A stretch of DNA of 64,000 nucleotides from Bacillaceae bacterium IKA-2 (GTDB lineage Bacteria > Bacillota > Bacilli > Bacillales > Anaerobacillaceae). The stretch covers positions 1,054,001 to 1,118,000 of the forward strand of contig CP134492.1 in NCBI GenBank assembly GCA_031761875.1, in the 5' to 3' direction. Of the stretch, positions 1 to 8,190 are shown in pieces. Both the position numbers and the translations under genes were made by a program. Within the stretch, counting starts at the first letter, position 1. The number at the start of each line of letters is the position of its first letter. Under the pieces are notes generated by a model. It made no database searches. It was not told the DNA's origin and saw nothing but the letters and a program-made list of their open reading frames with translations.

Positions 1-19
1 AAAATAAAAATAAAAATAA

Positions 20-60
20 AAATAAAGCAGAGGCCGTTTTCAAGCCTCTGCTTTATTTTT
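20..60. terminator. Bidirectional intrinsic terminator
   Basis: A perfect 15-bp stem (20-34 with 44-58, loop of 9) has A-runs on its left and T-runs on its right, so it can stop transcription from either side. It ends whatever gene lies left of the window. Confidence 0.85.
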
Positions 61-193
61 ATTTTACCTCTGGTAGAGGATTATAGTTAAAAGGATAACT
101 TTAAAAAATAACTGATCTTTTTCTACATTAATTAATTATAACCGGGAAAGATACTAACTGTTACTTAGAAAAGTGTAGAAAGGTGGGTTTAAA

Positions 194-658
194 ATGGTAA
201 AAAATAAACAAAAGCAATTTTTACTCATTGTTATAACAGCATTGCTTATGTCCTTTTCGACTGCTGCAACCATAGGTGCTGAGGAAACAAATGATAAAGA
301 ATGTTCACACATGGAAAAAATCGGCTATGAAAAGAAAGCGATACGACCTCACTTTAATTTTTATTATCAACTCTTAGCGGAGAAGTATGCGCCAAATCAC
401 GTTAAAGTTTGGAACGAAGTAATACAGGATCGGGAAGCTCTACATAAACAGTTTAAGGAGTTAAAGAAATCGGGTAAAGAGCTAGATAACTTTTATGATG
501 AAGCGTGGTTGAAGGAACATGGTGAAATCCATCAAGTATTTTTAGAAGCAGTTGAGAAAAGAGATGATGCAGCACTAAAAGAGTTAGTGCCACGTGTCAT
601 TGATCATCAAAAACAATTAAATGCAGCACTCAAGAAACGTTTAAAGGACTTTAAATAA
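194..658 (+). CDS. Small exported helical protein of unknown function
   Basis: A 154-residue protein that I do not recognise. Residues 8-29 form a hydrophobic signal segment ending near A-E-E, so it is probably secreted or surface-anchored; there is no lipobox. The mature part is charged and helical (many Glu, Lys, His; single Cys near residue 37). The start ATG follows the ribosome binding site AAAGGTGGG. It is monocistronic: a perfect hairpin follows the stop. It might belong to a metal or stress response because its neighbour is a zinc-binding lipoprotein, but that is only proximity. Confidence 0.75.
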   Translation: MVKNKQKQFLLIVITALLMSFSTAATIGAEETNDKECSHMEKIGYEKKAIRPHFNFYYQLLAEKYAPNHVKVWNEVIQDREALHKQFKELKKSGKELDNFYDEAWLKEHGEIHQVFLEAVEKRDDAALKELVPRVIDHQKQLNAALKKRLKDFK

Positions 659-673
659 GTTCGGTTTAATATT

Positions 674-719
674 AGTCAAAAGGAGACAACTACATTAGTT
701 GTTTCCTTTTGACTTTTTG
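674..719 (+). terminator. Intrinsic terminator after the exported protein gene
   Basis: A 19-bp stem (674-692 with 696-714) with a 3-nt loop is followed by a T-run. It separates the first gene from the zinc lipoprotein gene. Confidence 0.9.
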
Positions 720-735
720 TGGTGAGTCGTTTTAA

Positions 736-796
736 TTTACAAAACGTAATCTTTTCGATATAATAATTCTTGGGTATTAAAACGTAATGATTACGA
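736..796 (+). promoter_or_regulatory. SigA promoter with two Zur-like operators
   Basis: The -35 TTTACA (736-741) and -10 TATAAT (759-764) are 17 bp apart. The box at 782-796, ACGTAATGATTACGA, matches the Bacillus Zur consensus TCGTAATNATTACGA at every defined base except the first. A weaker copy (744-758, about 12 of 15) sits exactly inside the -35/-10 spacer. Zur with zinc would block polymerase at both, so the gene should be induced by zinc starvation. The motif comparison is from memory; binding is inferred. Confidence 0.75.
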
Positions 797-808
797 AAGG
801 GGATTGGA

Positions 809-2008
809 ATGAGAATTAAATTTATTTTTCTAGCAATCATGCTAGTTCTAACAACATTTTTAGCGGCATGTGGAGGTAAGGAAGAGCAGGAATCAAATAA
901 TGAAGTTAATGGAGATATCGAGGAAAAAGAAGTTTTACAAGTATATACGACGATCTTTCCATTAATGGACTTCACGAAAAAAATTGGTGGAGAATATGTT
1001 GAAGTTAAAAATATAGTTCCTGTCGGCGCAGATGCTCATTCGTTTGAGCCAACTCCGCAAACAATGGTAGATGTTTCAAATGCTCATCTATACATTTATA
1101 ACGGAGCTGGGATTGAAGGCTTTGCTGATTCAGTGTCAGAGGTTTTAAAGTCAGGTTCAGTTAAAATTTTAAAAGCGTCTGAAGGAATTGATTTAATTGA
1201 ATTTTCACATGGAATTGATGAGCATGGACACGACGAGCATGGACATGAGGAAGATGAGCATGGACACGACGAACATGGACATGAAGAAGATGAGCATGGA
1301 CACGACGAGCATGGACATGAGGAAGATGAGCATGGGCACGACGAACATGGACATGAGGAAGATGAGCATGGGCACGACGAGCATGGACATGAGGAAGATG
1401 AGCATGGGCACGACGAGCATGGACATGAGGAAGATGAGCATGGGCACGACGAGCATGGACATGAAGAAGATGAGCATGACCACGGAGAGGAAGATCCACA
1501 CGTATGGTTAGATCCAATTCGTTCAATTGAATTAGCAGAAAATATTAAAAATACTTTAGTTGAATTAATGCCTGAAGCAGCTGATGATTTTGAAAGTAAT
1601 TTTGCTGATTTAAAACAACAACTAGAGAAACTAGACGAAAAATTTAATGCAATGGTTGCTGAAGTTTCAAAAGATACGATTATTGTCTCTCATGCAGGTT
1701 TTGGATATTGGACTGATCGTTACAACATAAAACAAATTGGGATTTCCGGCATTTCACCAACGAATGAGCCTTCAATTAGACAACTAACTGAAATCATTGA
1801 ATATGCAGAGGCACAAGGGATTAACCATATTATGTTCGAACAAAATATCCCTACGAATATTTCTGAAACAGTTCGCTCACAAGTTGGAGCTGAAGCCCTG
1901 TGGCTGCACAACCTAGAGGTATTAGTTCAAGATGATATCGATAACAATGAAGATTATTTTAGTCTTATGGAAAGAAATATTGAAGCACTACAAATTGCGC
2001 TTCAATAG
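809..2008 (+). CDS. znuA: Zinc ABC transporter substrate-binding lipoprotein with giant His-rich loop
   Basis: A 399-residue ZnuA/AdcA (TroA-fold) protein that captures Zn(II) outside the membrane. The N-terminus is a lipoprotein signal with lipobox LAAC (Cys21). Expected metal ligands are visible: His77 (ADAHSFEP), His231 (DPHVWLDP), His295 (SHAGFGY) and a late Glu around 344. Between the first two ligands lies a 36-bp tandem repeat encoding seven copies of EHGHDEHGHEED plus a partial eighth (residues 138-229), an enlarged version of the family's His-rich zinc-collecting loop. The start ATG follows GGGG (799-802). No membrane or ATPase partner is adjacent, so it must use a ZnuBC-type transporter encoded elsewhere. 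Regulation is probably by Zur. Confidence 0.93.
   Translation: MRIKFIFLAIMLVLTTFLAACGGKEEQESNNEVNGDIEEKEVLQVYTTIFPLMDFTKKIGGEYVEVKNIVPVGADAHSFEPTPQTMVDVSNAHLYIYNGAGIEGFADSVSEVLKSGSVKILKASEGIDLIEFSHGIDEHGHDEHGHEEDEHGHDEHGHEEDEHGHDEHGHEEDEHGHDEHGHEEDEHGHDEHGHEEDEHGHDEHGHEEDEHGHDEHGHEEDEHDHGEEDPHVWLDPIRSIELAENIKNTLVELMPEAADDFESNFADLKQQLEKLDEKFNAMVAEVSKDTIIVSHAGFGYWTDRYNIKQIGISGISPTNEPSIRQLTEIIEYAEAQGINHIMFEQNIPTNISETVRSQVGAEALWLHNLEVLVQDDIDNNEDYFSLMERNIEALQIALQ
1220..1495 (+). repeat. 36-bp in-frame tandem repeat, seven copies plus partial
   Basis: Seven 36-bp units (1220-1471) and a degenerate 24-bp end. Each unit encodes 12 residues with four histidines. Units differ by few synonymous changes (GGACAC or GGGCAC; GAC/GAA at the middle), so copies are young and likely vary in number by slippage. 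Confidence 0.97.
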
Positions 2009-2018
2009 ATTTATTTGG

Positions 2019-2050
2019 GAAAAGTTCATCTTCAAGGTGAACTTTTTTCC
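2019..2050 (+). terminator. Intrinsic terminator after znuA
   Basis: Imperfect stem AAAAGTTCA / TGAACTTTT with a run of T directly after it, 11 bp past the znuA stop. Confidence 0.8.
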
Positions 2051-2195
2051 GGTTGTCTAAGTACACTTATAAAAATTATGATTTGTATTTAATAGCAGTG
2101 ATTTGTATATATTAATAATACACATTCCTTTGTAAAATTAAACTAAGGGTGTACAATATAAACATAGTGTTAATATTATAAATGGGGTGACTAAA

Positions 2196-2615
2196 TTGGA
2201 CTTTAATTTTTACAATGATGTTATAAGTGGGGCAAGGAAAGAGATGGTAGAGGCTGGTTATAAAGAGTTAGAAACTTCTGAGCAAGTTGATGACGTTTTA
2301 GGAAAAAAAGGCACTACTTTCGTTTGCATTAACTCAGTTTGTGGATGTGCAGGAGGAATTGCCCGTCCTTCAGCTGCATATATGGTCAATTATGAAAAGA
2401 AACCTGATAATTTTGTGACGGTTTTTGCTGGTCAGGATAAAGAAGCAACTGAAACAGCGAGAAAATACTTTAAGGGCTTCGCGCCTTCTTCTCCATCTTT
2501 TGCTTTAGTGAAAGACGGTGAAATCAAAGCCATGATTGAACGTCATGAAATTGAAGGTCACGAACCAGTTGAAGTTGTACAAAAGCTAGAGAAGTACTTT
2601 GATCAATATTTGTAA
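2196..2615 (+). CDS. brxB: Bacilliredoxin BrxB (YqiW)
   Basis: A bacilliredoxin of the YphP/YqiW (DUF1094) family, which removes bacillithiol from S-bacillithiolated proteins after oxidative stress. The active-site Cys-Gly-Cys lies in NSVCGCAGG; the conserved downstream stretches [19 protein letters not shown]-like and [10 protein letters not shown] are present and match YqiW better than YphP. A GTG at 2187 would give 142 residues, but GGGGTGA (2184-2190) is a good ribosome binding site for the TTG at 2196, giving 139 residues with an N-terminus like YqiW, so I use that. Single gene. In B. subtilis it lies next to artPQR, which here follow at 10.5 kb. Confidence 0.92.
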   Translation: MDFNFYNDVISGARKEMVEAGYKELETSEQVDDVLGKKGTTFVCINSVCGCAGGIARPSAAYMVNYEKKPDNFVTVFAGQDKEATETARKYFKGFAPSSPSFALVKDGEIKAMIERHEIEGHEPVEVVQKLEKYFDQYL

Positions 2616-2733
2616 TAGATAAATGAAGTTTCCAAGGCGCTTCTACTTTTCATAGTGGTAGCCCTTTTTTTTTTGTGCTATAATCTTCACTTGTAGACGA
2701 CGTTAATAAGGAGCTTAAAAGGAGCGAACAATA

Positions 2734-3093
2734 ATGCAAGAATTATATGGAAAAATTCATGAATACTTAAAGATGGATGAAGAAATTACGTTTGAAGAAT
2801 TTGATCAATTTTACAAGCAGGTACTAAAGTATTTTAGCGAAAAAGCTGAAGACTTAGTAGAAGAAGATGTTTGGAAGGGTTTATTTATTGTTGAAAATAT
2901 TATGTCCAATGCTGAGAACCGTATAAAAGAAGAAAAAGGTACAAAACAAAAGAAATATAAAAAAATGAAGGAACGTGCCTCGTTATGGGCGCAAAACTTC
3001 GCTGGGAAGCTTTATAAATTGGGTTATACGGAAGAACAGTTAAATGAAAGATTTGAAAAGATGTTTCAGGACTTTGAAAATTTAAAAGCGTAA
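2734..3093 (+). CDS. Conserved hypothetical soluble helical protein
   Basis: A 119-residue acidic, helix-rich protein without signal peptide or membrane segment; I do not recognise a family. The middle (residues 60-85) is strongly basic (KKYKKMKER), the ends are acidic. The start ATG has a strong AAAGGAGCG ribosome binding site. It is followed by a hairpin terminator and a tRNA gene, so it is transcribed alone. Confidence 0.7.
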   Translation: MQELYGKIHEYLKMDEEITFEEFDQFYKQVLKYFSEKAEDLVEEDVWKGLFIVENIMSNAENRIKEEKGTKQKKYKKMKERASLWAQNFAGKLYKLGYTEEQLNERFEKMFQDFENLKA

Positions 3094-3098
3094 CGATT

Positions 3099-3141
3099 GA
3101 CGGAATGGAGCTATTTTCCACTCCACTCTGTCTCTTTTTTT
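3099..3141 (+). terminator. Intrinsic terminator
   Basis: Stem 3099-3110 with 3121-3132 (two wobble-type positions) followed by a run of seven T. It closes the hypothetical gene ending at 3093. Confidence 0.8.
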
Positions 3142-3150
3142 ACTTGTTTC

Positions 3151-3178
3151 TTGACATTTCAACTGACGATGATACAAT
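3151..3178 (+). promoter_or_regulatory. Promoter of tRNA-Arg
   Basis: Consensus -35 TTGACA (3151-3156) and -10 TACAAT (3173-3178), 16 bp apart, ending 20 bp before the tRNA. Confidence 0.8.
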
Positions 3179-3198
3179 AATTAAGTGCCATAAAAGAA

Positions 3199-3273
3199 GC
3201 GTTCATAGTGAAATGGATATCACACGAGATTTCGGCTCTCGTAATCCGGGTTCGAATCCTGGTGAGCGCACCA
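3199..3273 (+). tRNA. tRNA-Arg, anticodon UCG
   Basis: A full cloverleaf of 75 nt. The acceptor stem GCGTTCA pairs with TGAGCGC (one G-U); the discriminator is A3270 and CCA is encoded (3271-3273). The D stem is GTGA/TCAC, the anticodon stem CGAGA/TCTCG, and loop TTTCGGC puts TCG at 3232-3234. The T arm is CCGGG-TTCGAAT-CCTGG. It would read CGA (and CGG). It stands alone with its own promoter and terminator. Confidence 0.95.
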
Positions 3274-3287
3274 TACATAAAAATCTT

Positions 3288-3318
3288 AACTTAAGGATTA
3301 ATCCTTAAGTTTTTTCTT
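3288..3318 (+). terminator. tRNA terminator
   Basis: A perfect 24-bp palindrome (3288-3311) runs straight into a T-rich tract, 15 bp after the tRNA. Confidence 0.85.
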
Positions 3319-3446
3319 TTTGTCATAAAATTCTATTATTTTTACTTGAGTGAATGAATTTCATTCGAGTAGGTTATAAAAATATATGATATATTTAATG
3401 CAAGCTATAAATCCAAATCTCTTCTTATTTAAAGAAGGAGGCAACT

Positions 3447-5066
3447 TTGAGAACATTTAAACAATTACCAATACGTTGGAAAATTACCTTTCTCTCTTTA
3501 GGAGTTGTGATTTTCTCTTTATTAATTGGAGGCATAATTTTACTAGGTTATATGGCAGACACAAAGGAAGAAGAACTTTCACAAAGAACATTAATTACTG
3601 CCCAATTTGTAGCCCAATATAAAACCGTCCAAGATGAAATTAATAATGAGAATGCTGCTCTTATTTTACAGCCTATCGCAGAGCGAGTTAGAGTAATTAA
3701 TAATGCCGACTATATCATAGTTTTAAATATGGACCGAGTCAGATTAACGCATCCAATCAAAGAAAGAATTGGAACGACCTTTTTTGGAGGCGATGAAGAT
3801 CCTGCTTTTTCTGAACATATTTATACTTCAAAAGCAGTTGGTGACCATGGCTACACGGTTCGTTCTTTCGTACCAATCATTAATGATAGAAGTGAACAAG
3901 TTGGTGTTGTTGTTGTTGGGAATATTTTACCGACAAATAGTCAATTATTACGAGAGATCATTAATTCTATGGGAATTGTCTTTATCATTGCAATAATCTT
4001 TGGAACGTGGGGAGCTTGGCTTTTAGCGAATCACATAAAAAAGCAAACATTCCATATTGAACCTGATCAATTAGCGCGGATATTAGTAGAGAGAACTGCG
4101 ACCTTTAACGCAATTCGTGATGGTGTCATTGCCATTGATCAGGATGAGAGAATCACTGTTATTAATCAAGCGGCAAGGGATATTGTTAATGCAAAAGGTG
4201 ATGTTGTCGGTAGACGAATTCATGATGTTATTCCAGACACTCGCTTACCTGAAGTATTAAAACTTGGCAAGTCGTTATTGCAACGGGAATTTTTCATACA
4301 AAATCGAGCTATTTTAAGTAATCGGATTCCAATTACTGTACAAGGAAAAACGATTGGAGCAGTTGCAATTTTTCAAGATAAAACTGAAGTTACGAGACTA
4401 GCCCAAGAGCTTACTGGTGTACAAGCTTTTGTAGATGCTCTCAGAGTTCAAGCACATGAGTACTCAAACAAACTTCATACAATCGCTGGATTAATTCAAC
4501 TAGATCAAAGTAAAAAAGCGCTTGACTATATTTTTAACCTTTCTGAAGAACAAGCTGAACTTTCAACAATTATTACACAACAAATTCATGATGATAGTCT
4601 TGCTGGCCTCCTTTTAGGGAAACGTAGTCGCTGCAAAGAATTAGAAATAAAACTTAAATTTGATCATAATAGTATGTTTATTAATTATCCAGATGGAATA
4701 ACAATCCATGATTTAGTAGTTATCTGTGGTAACTTAATTGACAATAGTATCGACGCCTTAGTTGAAACAAATAAAGAAGACAAAGACATATTCTTTTCAA
4801 TTATGGAGGATGAAGACTTTTTAACGATAAAAGTAGGCGATACAGGTGATGGTATTGAAGAAACGATTCAGGAATACATCTTTCAAAGAGGGTTCTCAAC
4901 AAAACATAAAGAAGGTAGAGGAATCGGCCTTTTTTTAATTCGTTCAATCATTGATCGAATCGAAGGCACTATTGATATTAATAGTGTAATTGGGAAAGGA
5001 ACACTCTTTACGCTACATATTCCAATGAAAAGGGAAGTGGGGGTGCGATATGAATCGGAAAAATAA
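3447..5066 (+). CDS. dctS: DcuS/CitA-type sensor histidine kinase
   Basis: A 539-residue membrane sensor kinase. Transmembrane helices lie near residues 12-34 and 172-196 and enclose an extracytoplasmic sCache (CitA-like) domain; a PAS domain (about 212-320) and the kinase core follow. His337 in AHEYSNKLHTI is the phospho-acceptor of the DcuS/CitA group; the ATPase shows ICGNLIDNSIDAL, VGDTGDGI and GRGIGLFLI. The family senses di- or tricarboxylates. The TTG start has an ideal AAGGAGG. It overlaps the response regulator by 17 bp and shares an operon with a DctP-type binding protein, as DctS in B. subtilis is linked to DctB. The ligand is inferred. Confidence 0.93.
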   Translation: MRTFKQLPIRWKITFLSLGVVIFSLLIGGIILLGYMADTKEEELSQRTLITAQFVAQYKTVQDEINNENAALILQPIAERVRVINNADYIIVLNMDRVRLTHPIKERIGTTFFGGDEDPAFSEHIYTSKAVGDHGYTVRSFVPIINDRSEQVGVVVVGNILPTNSQLLREIINSMGIVFIIAIIFGTWGAWLLANHIKKQTFHIEPDQLARILVERTATFNAIRDGVIAIDQDERITVINQAARDIVNAKGDVVGRRIHDVIPDTRLPEVLKLGKSLLQREFFIQNRAILSNRIPITVQGKTIGAVAIFQDKTEVTRLAQELTGVQAFVDALRVQAHEYSNKLHTIAGLIQLDQSKKALDYIFNLSEEQAELSTIITQQIHDDSLAGLLLGKRSRCKELEIKLKFDHNSMFINYPDGITIHDLVVICGNLIDNSIDALVETNKEDKDIFFSIMEDEDFLTIKVGDTGDGIEETIQEYIFQRGFSTKHKEGRGIGLFLIRSIIDRIEGTIDINSVIGKGTLFTLHIPMKREVGVRYESEK

Positions 5067-5763
5067 AGAAGAGAAATTCATTCGAATTTTGTTAATTGAA
5101 GATGATCTTATGGTACAAGAAGTTAACCGAATGTTTATCGAAAAAGTAAAAGGCTTTAAAGTGGTCGGTATTGCCAGTAATGGGATGGAAGGGCGACAAA
5201 TGATTAAGGAACTTAACCCGGACATTGTCCTCTTAGATATTTTCATGCCAAAAGAGGATGGATTAAAGACGATTTCAAAGTTAAGACAAGACCAATTAGA
5301 CGTTGATATCATTGCAGTGACCGCCGCTAATGACACCGCAACTGTAAAGCGGTTACTGAGGTATGGAGTTGTCGACTATATTGTTAAACCATTTACATTT
5401 GAAAGGTTAAAGCAAGCTTTAGAGCAATATAAGGAAATGTATGATCAACTTAGACTAACTGAAAAATTTTCCCAAGATAAATTAGATGAAGTCATGCAAC
5501 AAAAAGAAAATAGTAAACCAGATGGCCTACCAAAAGGGTTGCAATCGATGACGTTAAAACAAATATTAGACTATTTAGAGAAAATTGATCACTCTAAATC
5601 AGCAGAAGAGATTGGTTCTGAAGTAGGATTGGCAAGAGTTACCGTTAGAAGGTATTTAAACTACTTAGAATCCACTAAAAAAGTAGAAATGGAATTAACG
5701 TATGGAACGATTGGAAGGCCAATACAGCTTTATAGATTAATTACAAAAGAGGCTTCAAAATGA
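5050..5763 (+). CDS. dctR: CitB/DctR-type response regulator
   Basis: A 237-residue transcriptional regulator, partner of the kinase just upstream. The receiver domain (about 12-128) has acidic residues Glu17-Asp18-Asp19, phospho-acceptor Asp63 (LLDIFMPKEDG) and the late Lys in DYIVKPF. The C-terminal HTH (about 175-225: AEEIGSEVGLARVTVRRYL) is of the CitT/DcuR type. It should activate transport genes when the kinase detects its carboxylate; the TAXI-TRAP genes downstream are the obvious candidates. The ATG lies inside the kinase gene behind GGAAGTGGGGGTG. Its stop overlaps the next start as ATGA. Confidence 0.93.
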   Translation: MNRKNKEEKFIRILLIEDDLMVQEVNRMFIEKVKGFKVVGIASNGMEGRQMIKELNPDIVLLDIFMPKEDGLKTISKLRQDQLDVDIIAVTAANDTATVKRLLRYGVVDYIVKPFTFERLKQALEQYKEMYDQLRLTEKFSQDKLDEVMQQKENSKPDGLPKGLQSMTLKQILDYLEKIDHSKSAEEIGSEVGLARVTVRRYLNYLESTKKVEMELTYGTIGRPIQLYRLITKEASK

Positions 5764-6818
5764 AAGAATTAGTAAAATTATTGATATTTTTACTTGTTGG
5801 GATTATTACTGCTGTTTATTTTGGATTCGGCATTCCTACTGCTTCCAATACGGATGCTGTAGATGAGGAACTTATCGGACTTCATGAAAAGTATACGTTG
5901 AAAATGAGTCATGTAGTTGCGAAAAATACTCCAAAAGGTTTAGCGGCAGCTTATTTTTCGGAGTTAGTAAGAGAAAAAACAAATGGTTGGGTGGAAATCC
6001 AAATTTTCCCGAATGGAGTATTGTATAGTGCTCAAGAAGAATTTGAGGCGCTAAAAAATGGGGATGTGCAAATTATAGCTCCAGCTTTTTCTGAAGTGAC
6101 CGTACATGATCGAAAATGGGTTGCTATGGATTTACCATATATATTTGATAATGAAGTTATGGTAGAGCAGGCTTTTGAAGGTAGAGTCGGTGAAATATTG
6201 CTAGATAGCATTGCGATGAGAGGTTATAAAGGATTAGCTTTTTGGGACAATGGTTTTAAACAAATCACAAATAATAGTAGACCGATTGTATATCCTGAAG
6301 ATATATCCGAGCTATCTTTTCGAGTGATGCCAAGTGAGGCTTTATTTAAAACGTTCCGTTCGTTAGGCGCAAAAGCTGTAACTTATCCATTCAATGAAGT
6401 GTACAACATTTTACAAGAAGGCACAGTAGATGGACAAGAAAATACTTTATCCAATATTTATTCTAAAGGTTTTTATCAACAACAAAGCCATATGACGATC
6501 AGTAACCATAATTATTTGGGTTATGTCGTTTTAGTTGATCCAGTGTTTTGGAATACTATACCTGATATTTACAAGGATAGTATCGAGGAAGCGATGGATG
6601 AGGTAACTGCATGGTTACGAGCGCACGCAAAGGAACTAAATGAAGAAATGCTGCAAAGAATTAAAAATAGCAGTGTAACAGAGATCTATTTTCAATCTGA
6701 AGAAGAAAAAGTGCAGTGGCGGAAAGCGTTAAAGCCGATATACGATGAGTATGAATTAATTATTGGTAATGAATTAATGGAAGAAATTAAAAAATTGCAA
6801 ATTGAAAAAGAGCTATAG
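5760..6818 (+). CDS. dctB: DctP-family TRAP binding protein, probable co-sensor (DctB-like)
   Basis: A 352-residue DctP-type extracytoplasmic binding protein. An N-terminal hydrophobic stretch (5-24) without lipobox suggests a cleaved signal or a membrane anchor. Family marks include KMSHVVAKNTPKG, IQIFPNGVLYSAQEEFEALKNG-type positions 80-105, FRVMPSE and VDGQENTLSNI (the region holding the carboxylate-binding Arg and Asn). Translation is coupled to dctR by an ATGA overlap. In B. subtilis DctB is a co-sensor for DctS rather than a transporter subunit. Here too no DctQ/DctM of this type follows; the next genes encode a different (TAXI) TRAP class, which favours a sensing role. Confidence 0.85.
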   Translation: MKELVKLLIFLLVGIITAVYFGFGIPTASNTDAVDEELIGLHEKYTLKMSHVVAKNTPKGLAAAYFSELVREKTNGWVEIQIFPNGVLYSAQEEFEALKNGDVQIIAPAFSEVTVHDRKWVAMDLPYIFDNEVMVEQAFEGRVGEILLDSIAMRGYKGLAFWDNGFKQITNNSRPIVYPEDISELSFRVMPSEALFKTFRSLGAKAVTYPFNEVYNILQEGTVDGQENTLSNIYSKGFYQQQSHMTISNHNYLGYVVLVDPVFWNTIPDIYKDSIEEAMDEVTAWLRAHAKELNEEMLQRIKNSSVTEIYFQSEEEKVQWRKALKPIYDEYELIIGNELMEEIKKLQIEKEL

Positions 6819-6872
6819 AAAAAAGATGACAAAAGGGTAGTTATGACACTCCTCAGTCATTTTTTTTTACGA
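6819..6872 (+). terminator. Probable terminator after dctSRB
   Basis: AAAAAGATGAC and GTCATTTTTTTTT flank a partly paired region (AGGG/CTCCT), followed by T-run. The stem is interrupted, so termination may be partial. Confidence 0.6.
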
Positions 6873-6951
6873 AATTTTCCAGCTCTTTTTAAAAGCTAAT
6901 TGTAGTGGAACGTTGCTAGTACGACAAATAAACCGTTTACATTATTTTTGT

Positions 6952-7016
6952 GAACAAAAAGAACAAAAAGATCATTATGTACAAATCATGACGAATAATA
7001 AAAAAAATAATATAAT
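6952..7016 (+). promoter_or_regulatory. Promoter of the TAXI-TRAP binding protein with direct repeats
   Basis: The -10 TATAAT (7011-7016) has a poor -35 (ATGACG, 6988-6993, 17 bp away), as expected for an activator-dependent promoter. Two tandem copies of GAACAAAAA (6952-6960, 6961-6969) lie about 60 bp before the expected start of transcription and are candidate DctR sites. The regulator assignment is inference. Confidence 0.45.
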
Positions 7017-7063
7017 TTGAATTGTTAGAAAAAACAAAAAAAACGAAACAAGGGGGAAATTAA

Positions 7064-8110
7064 ATGACAAAATTTAAGCGTACTCTTTTTACAGTAGCAG
7101 CAGGTGTGTCACTACTATTTGCAGCTGCTTGTGGTGGAAGCGATGATCCAGCAAATAACGAACCAGCGCCAGACAATGATTCTGAACAAGAAGCTAAATC
7201 TGCGGATTATCCAACTACGGTAGTTATTGGAACCGCTTCCCAAGGTGGGTTGTACTATATTTATGGTGGTGGTTTAGGCGAGTTAGTTAATCGCGAATTA
7301 AGTGTAACTTCCAATGTTGAAGTAAGTGGTGGACCTGTCCACAATATGCAACTAGTTAATACGGGAGATTATGATATTGGCTTTGCAACACTAGGGCCTG
7401 CTTATGAAGGATTTATGGGTGAAGGTGAATGGACGAACGGACAAAAACTTGAAGACGTTCGAATAGCATTCCCGATGTATACAACGCCTTTTCACTGGTG
7501 GTCGGTAGATAGTGATATTAACTCAATTGATGACATCGTTAGTGAAAACATAAATCGGATTGGAGTAGGTCCAGCAGGTGGGACATCTGGAACTTACTTA
7601 CCACTTATCCATGAATTGCTTGGAATAGATGCTACTTCTGTTCAAGCCGGTGCAAGTGATATGACTGGTCAACAAATGGATGGTGGATTAGATACGATTG
7701 GATTTGCGGCCGGTGTACCAATCCCAGCTGTACAAGAAGTATTAGCAACATCAAGAAATCCGGTTAATTTATTTGGTATTTCAGGTGCACAAAGAGATTT
7801 AGTAATTGAGAATTTCCCTTATTTTGATGCTTTTACTATGCCTGGTGAAACATATGAGGGTATTGCAGAAGAGATTGAAACAATCGCAATGTTTAACTTT
7901 GGTATTGTAAATGTAAATGCAGATGAGCAATTTGTTTATGATTTGGTAAAAGCCTATCATGAAAATATTGATTCTATGATTATAACTGCAAGTGCAGCAA
8001 GAGAAGCTCTTCCAGAAGCAATTTTAAAGAATACAGTTGTACCTTTACATCCAGGGGCAATTCGTTATTATGAAGAAATCGGAATTGATCTTCCTGATGC
8101 TGTAAAGTAA
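7064..8110 (+). CDS. TAXI-family TRAP transporter solute-binding lipoprotein
   Basis: A 348-residue binding protein of the TAXI class. The signal ends in lipobox FAAAC (Cys23), so the protein is membrane-tethered. TAXI marks are visible: VIGTASQGGLYYIYGGGL near residue 50, NMQLVNTGDYDIGFA, and GPAGGTSGTYLPLI near residue 165. It feeds a fused TRAP permease that follows after a terminator-like hairpin, which would keep binding protein in excess over permease. Substrates of TAXI systems are mostly glutamate, 2-oxoglutarate or other carboxylates; which one applies here cannot be told. The start ATG follows AAGGGGG. Confidence 0.92.
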   Translation: MTKFKRTLFTVAAGVSLLFAAACGGSDDPANNEPAPDNDSEQEAKSADYPTTVVIGTASQGGLYYIYGGGLGELVNRELSVTSNVEVSGGPVHNMQLVNTGDYDIGFATLGPAYEGFMGEGEWTNGQKLEDVRIAFPMYTTPFHWWSVDSDINSIDDIVSENINRIGVGPAGGTSGTYLPLIHELLGIDATSVQAGASDMTGQQMDGGLDTIGFAAGVPIPAVQEVLATSRNPVNLFGISGAQRDLVIENFPYFDAFTMPGETYEGIAEEIETIAMFNFGIVNVNADEQFVYDLVKAYHENIDSMIITASAAREALPEAILKNTVVPLHPGAIRYYEEIGIDLPDAVK

Positions 8111-8124
8111 TTTGTTCTAGCTAA

Positions 8125-8190
8125 GAAAGACTGGCTCGTTAGCGAAATAGAGAAGTTCTTTTATGCTAATGAGACAGTCTTTCTTTTTTT
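8125..8190 (+). terminator. Terminator or attenuator between TAXI genes
   Basis: AAGAAAGACTG (about 8125) pairs with CAGTCTTTCTT, with an inner pairing CTCGTTAGC/GCTAATGAG, then a run of T. It likely reduces read-through into the permease. Confidence 0.8.

Noticed and set aside
1220-1471. 36-bp repeats as a possible CRISPR array
   Set aside because: Units are contiguous with no spacers and stay in frame with a lipoprotein gene.
1161-1526. Long open frames on both strands over the His-rich repeat of znuA
   Set aside because: They are by-products of a 36-bp repeat, which keeps every frame open; they have no ribosome binding site and repetitive, implausible sequences.
3105-3308. 67-codon frame across the tRNA-Arg gene
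   Set aside because: It runs through a promoter, a tRNA and a terminator; no ribosome binding site.
3348-3368. Palindrome TGAATGAATTTCATTC before dctS as a FadR operator
   Set aside because: Half-sites resemble FadR (TGAATGA/TCATTCA) but the spacing is one base short; the same string also begins the MITE-like element at 44.9 kb, so it may be a repeat fragment.
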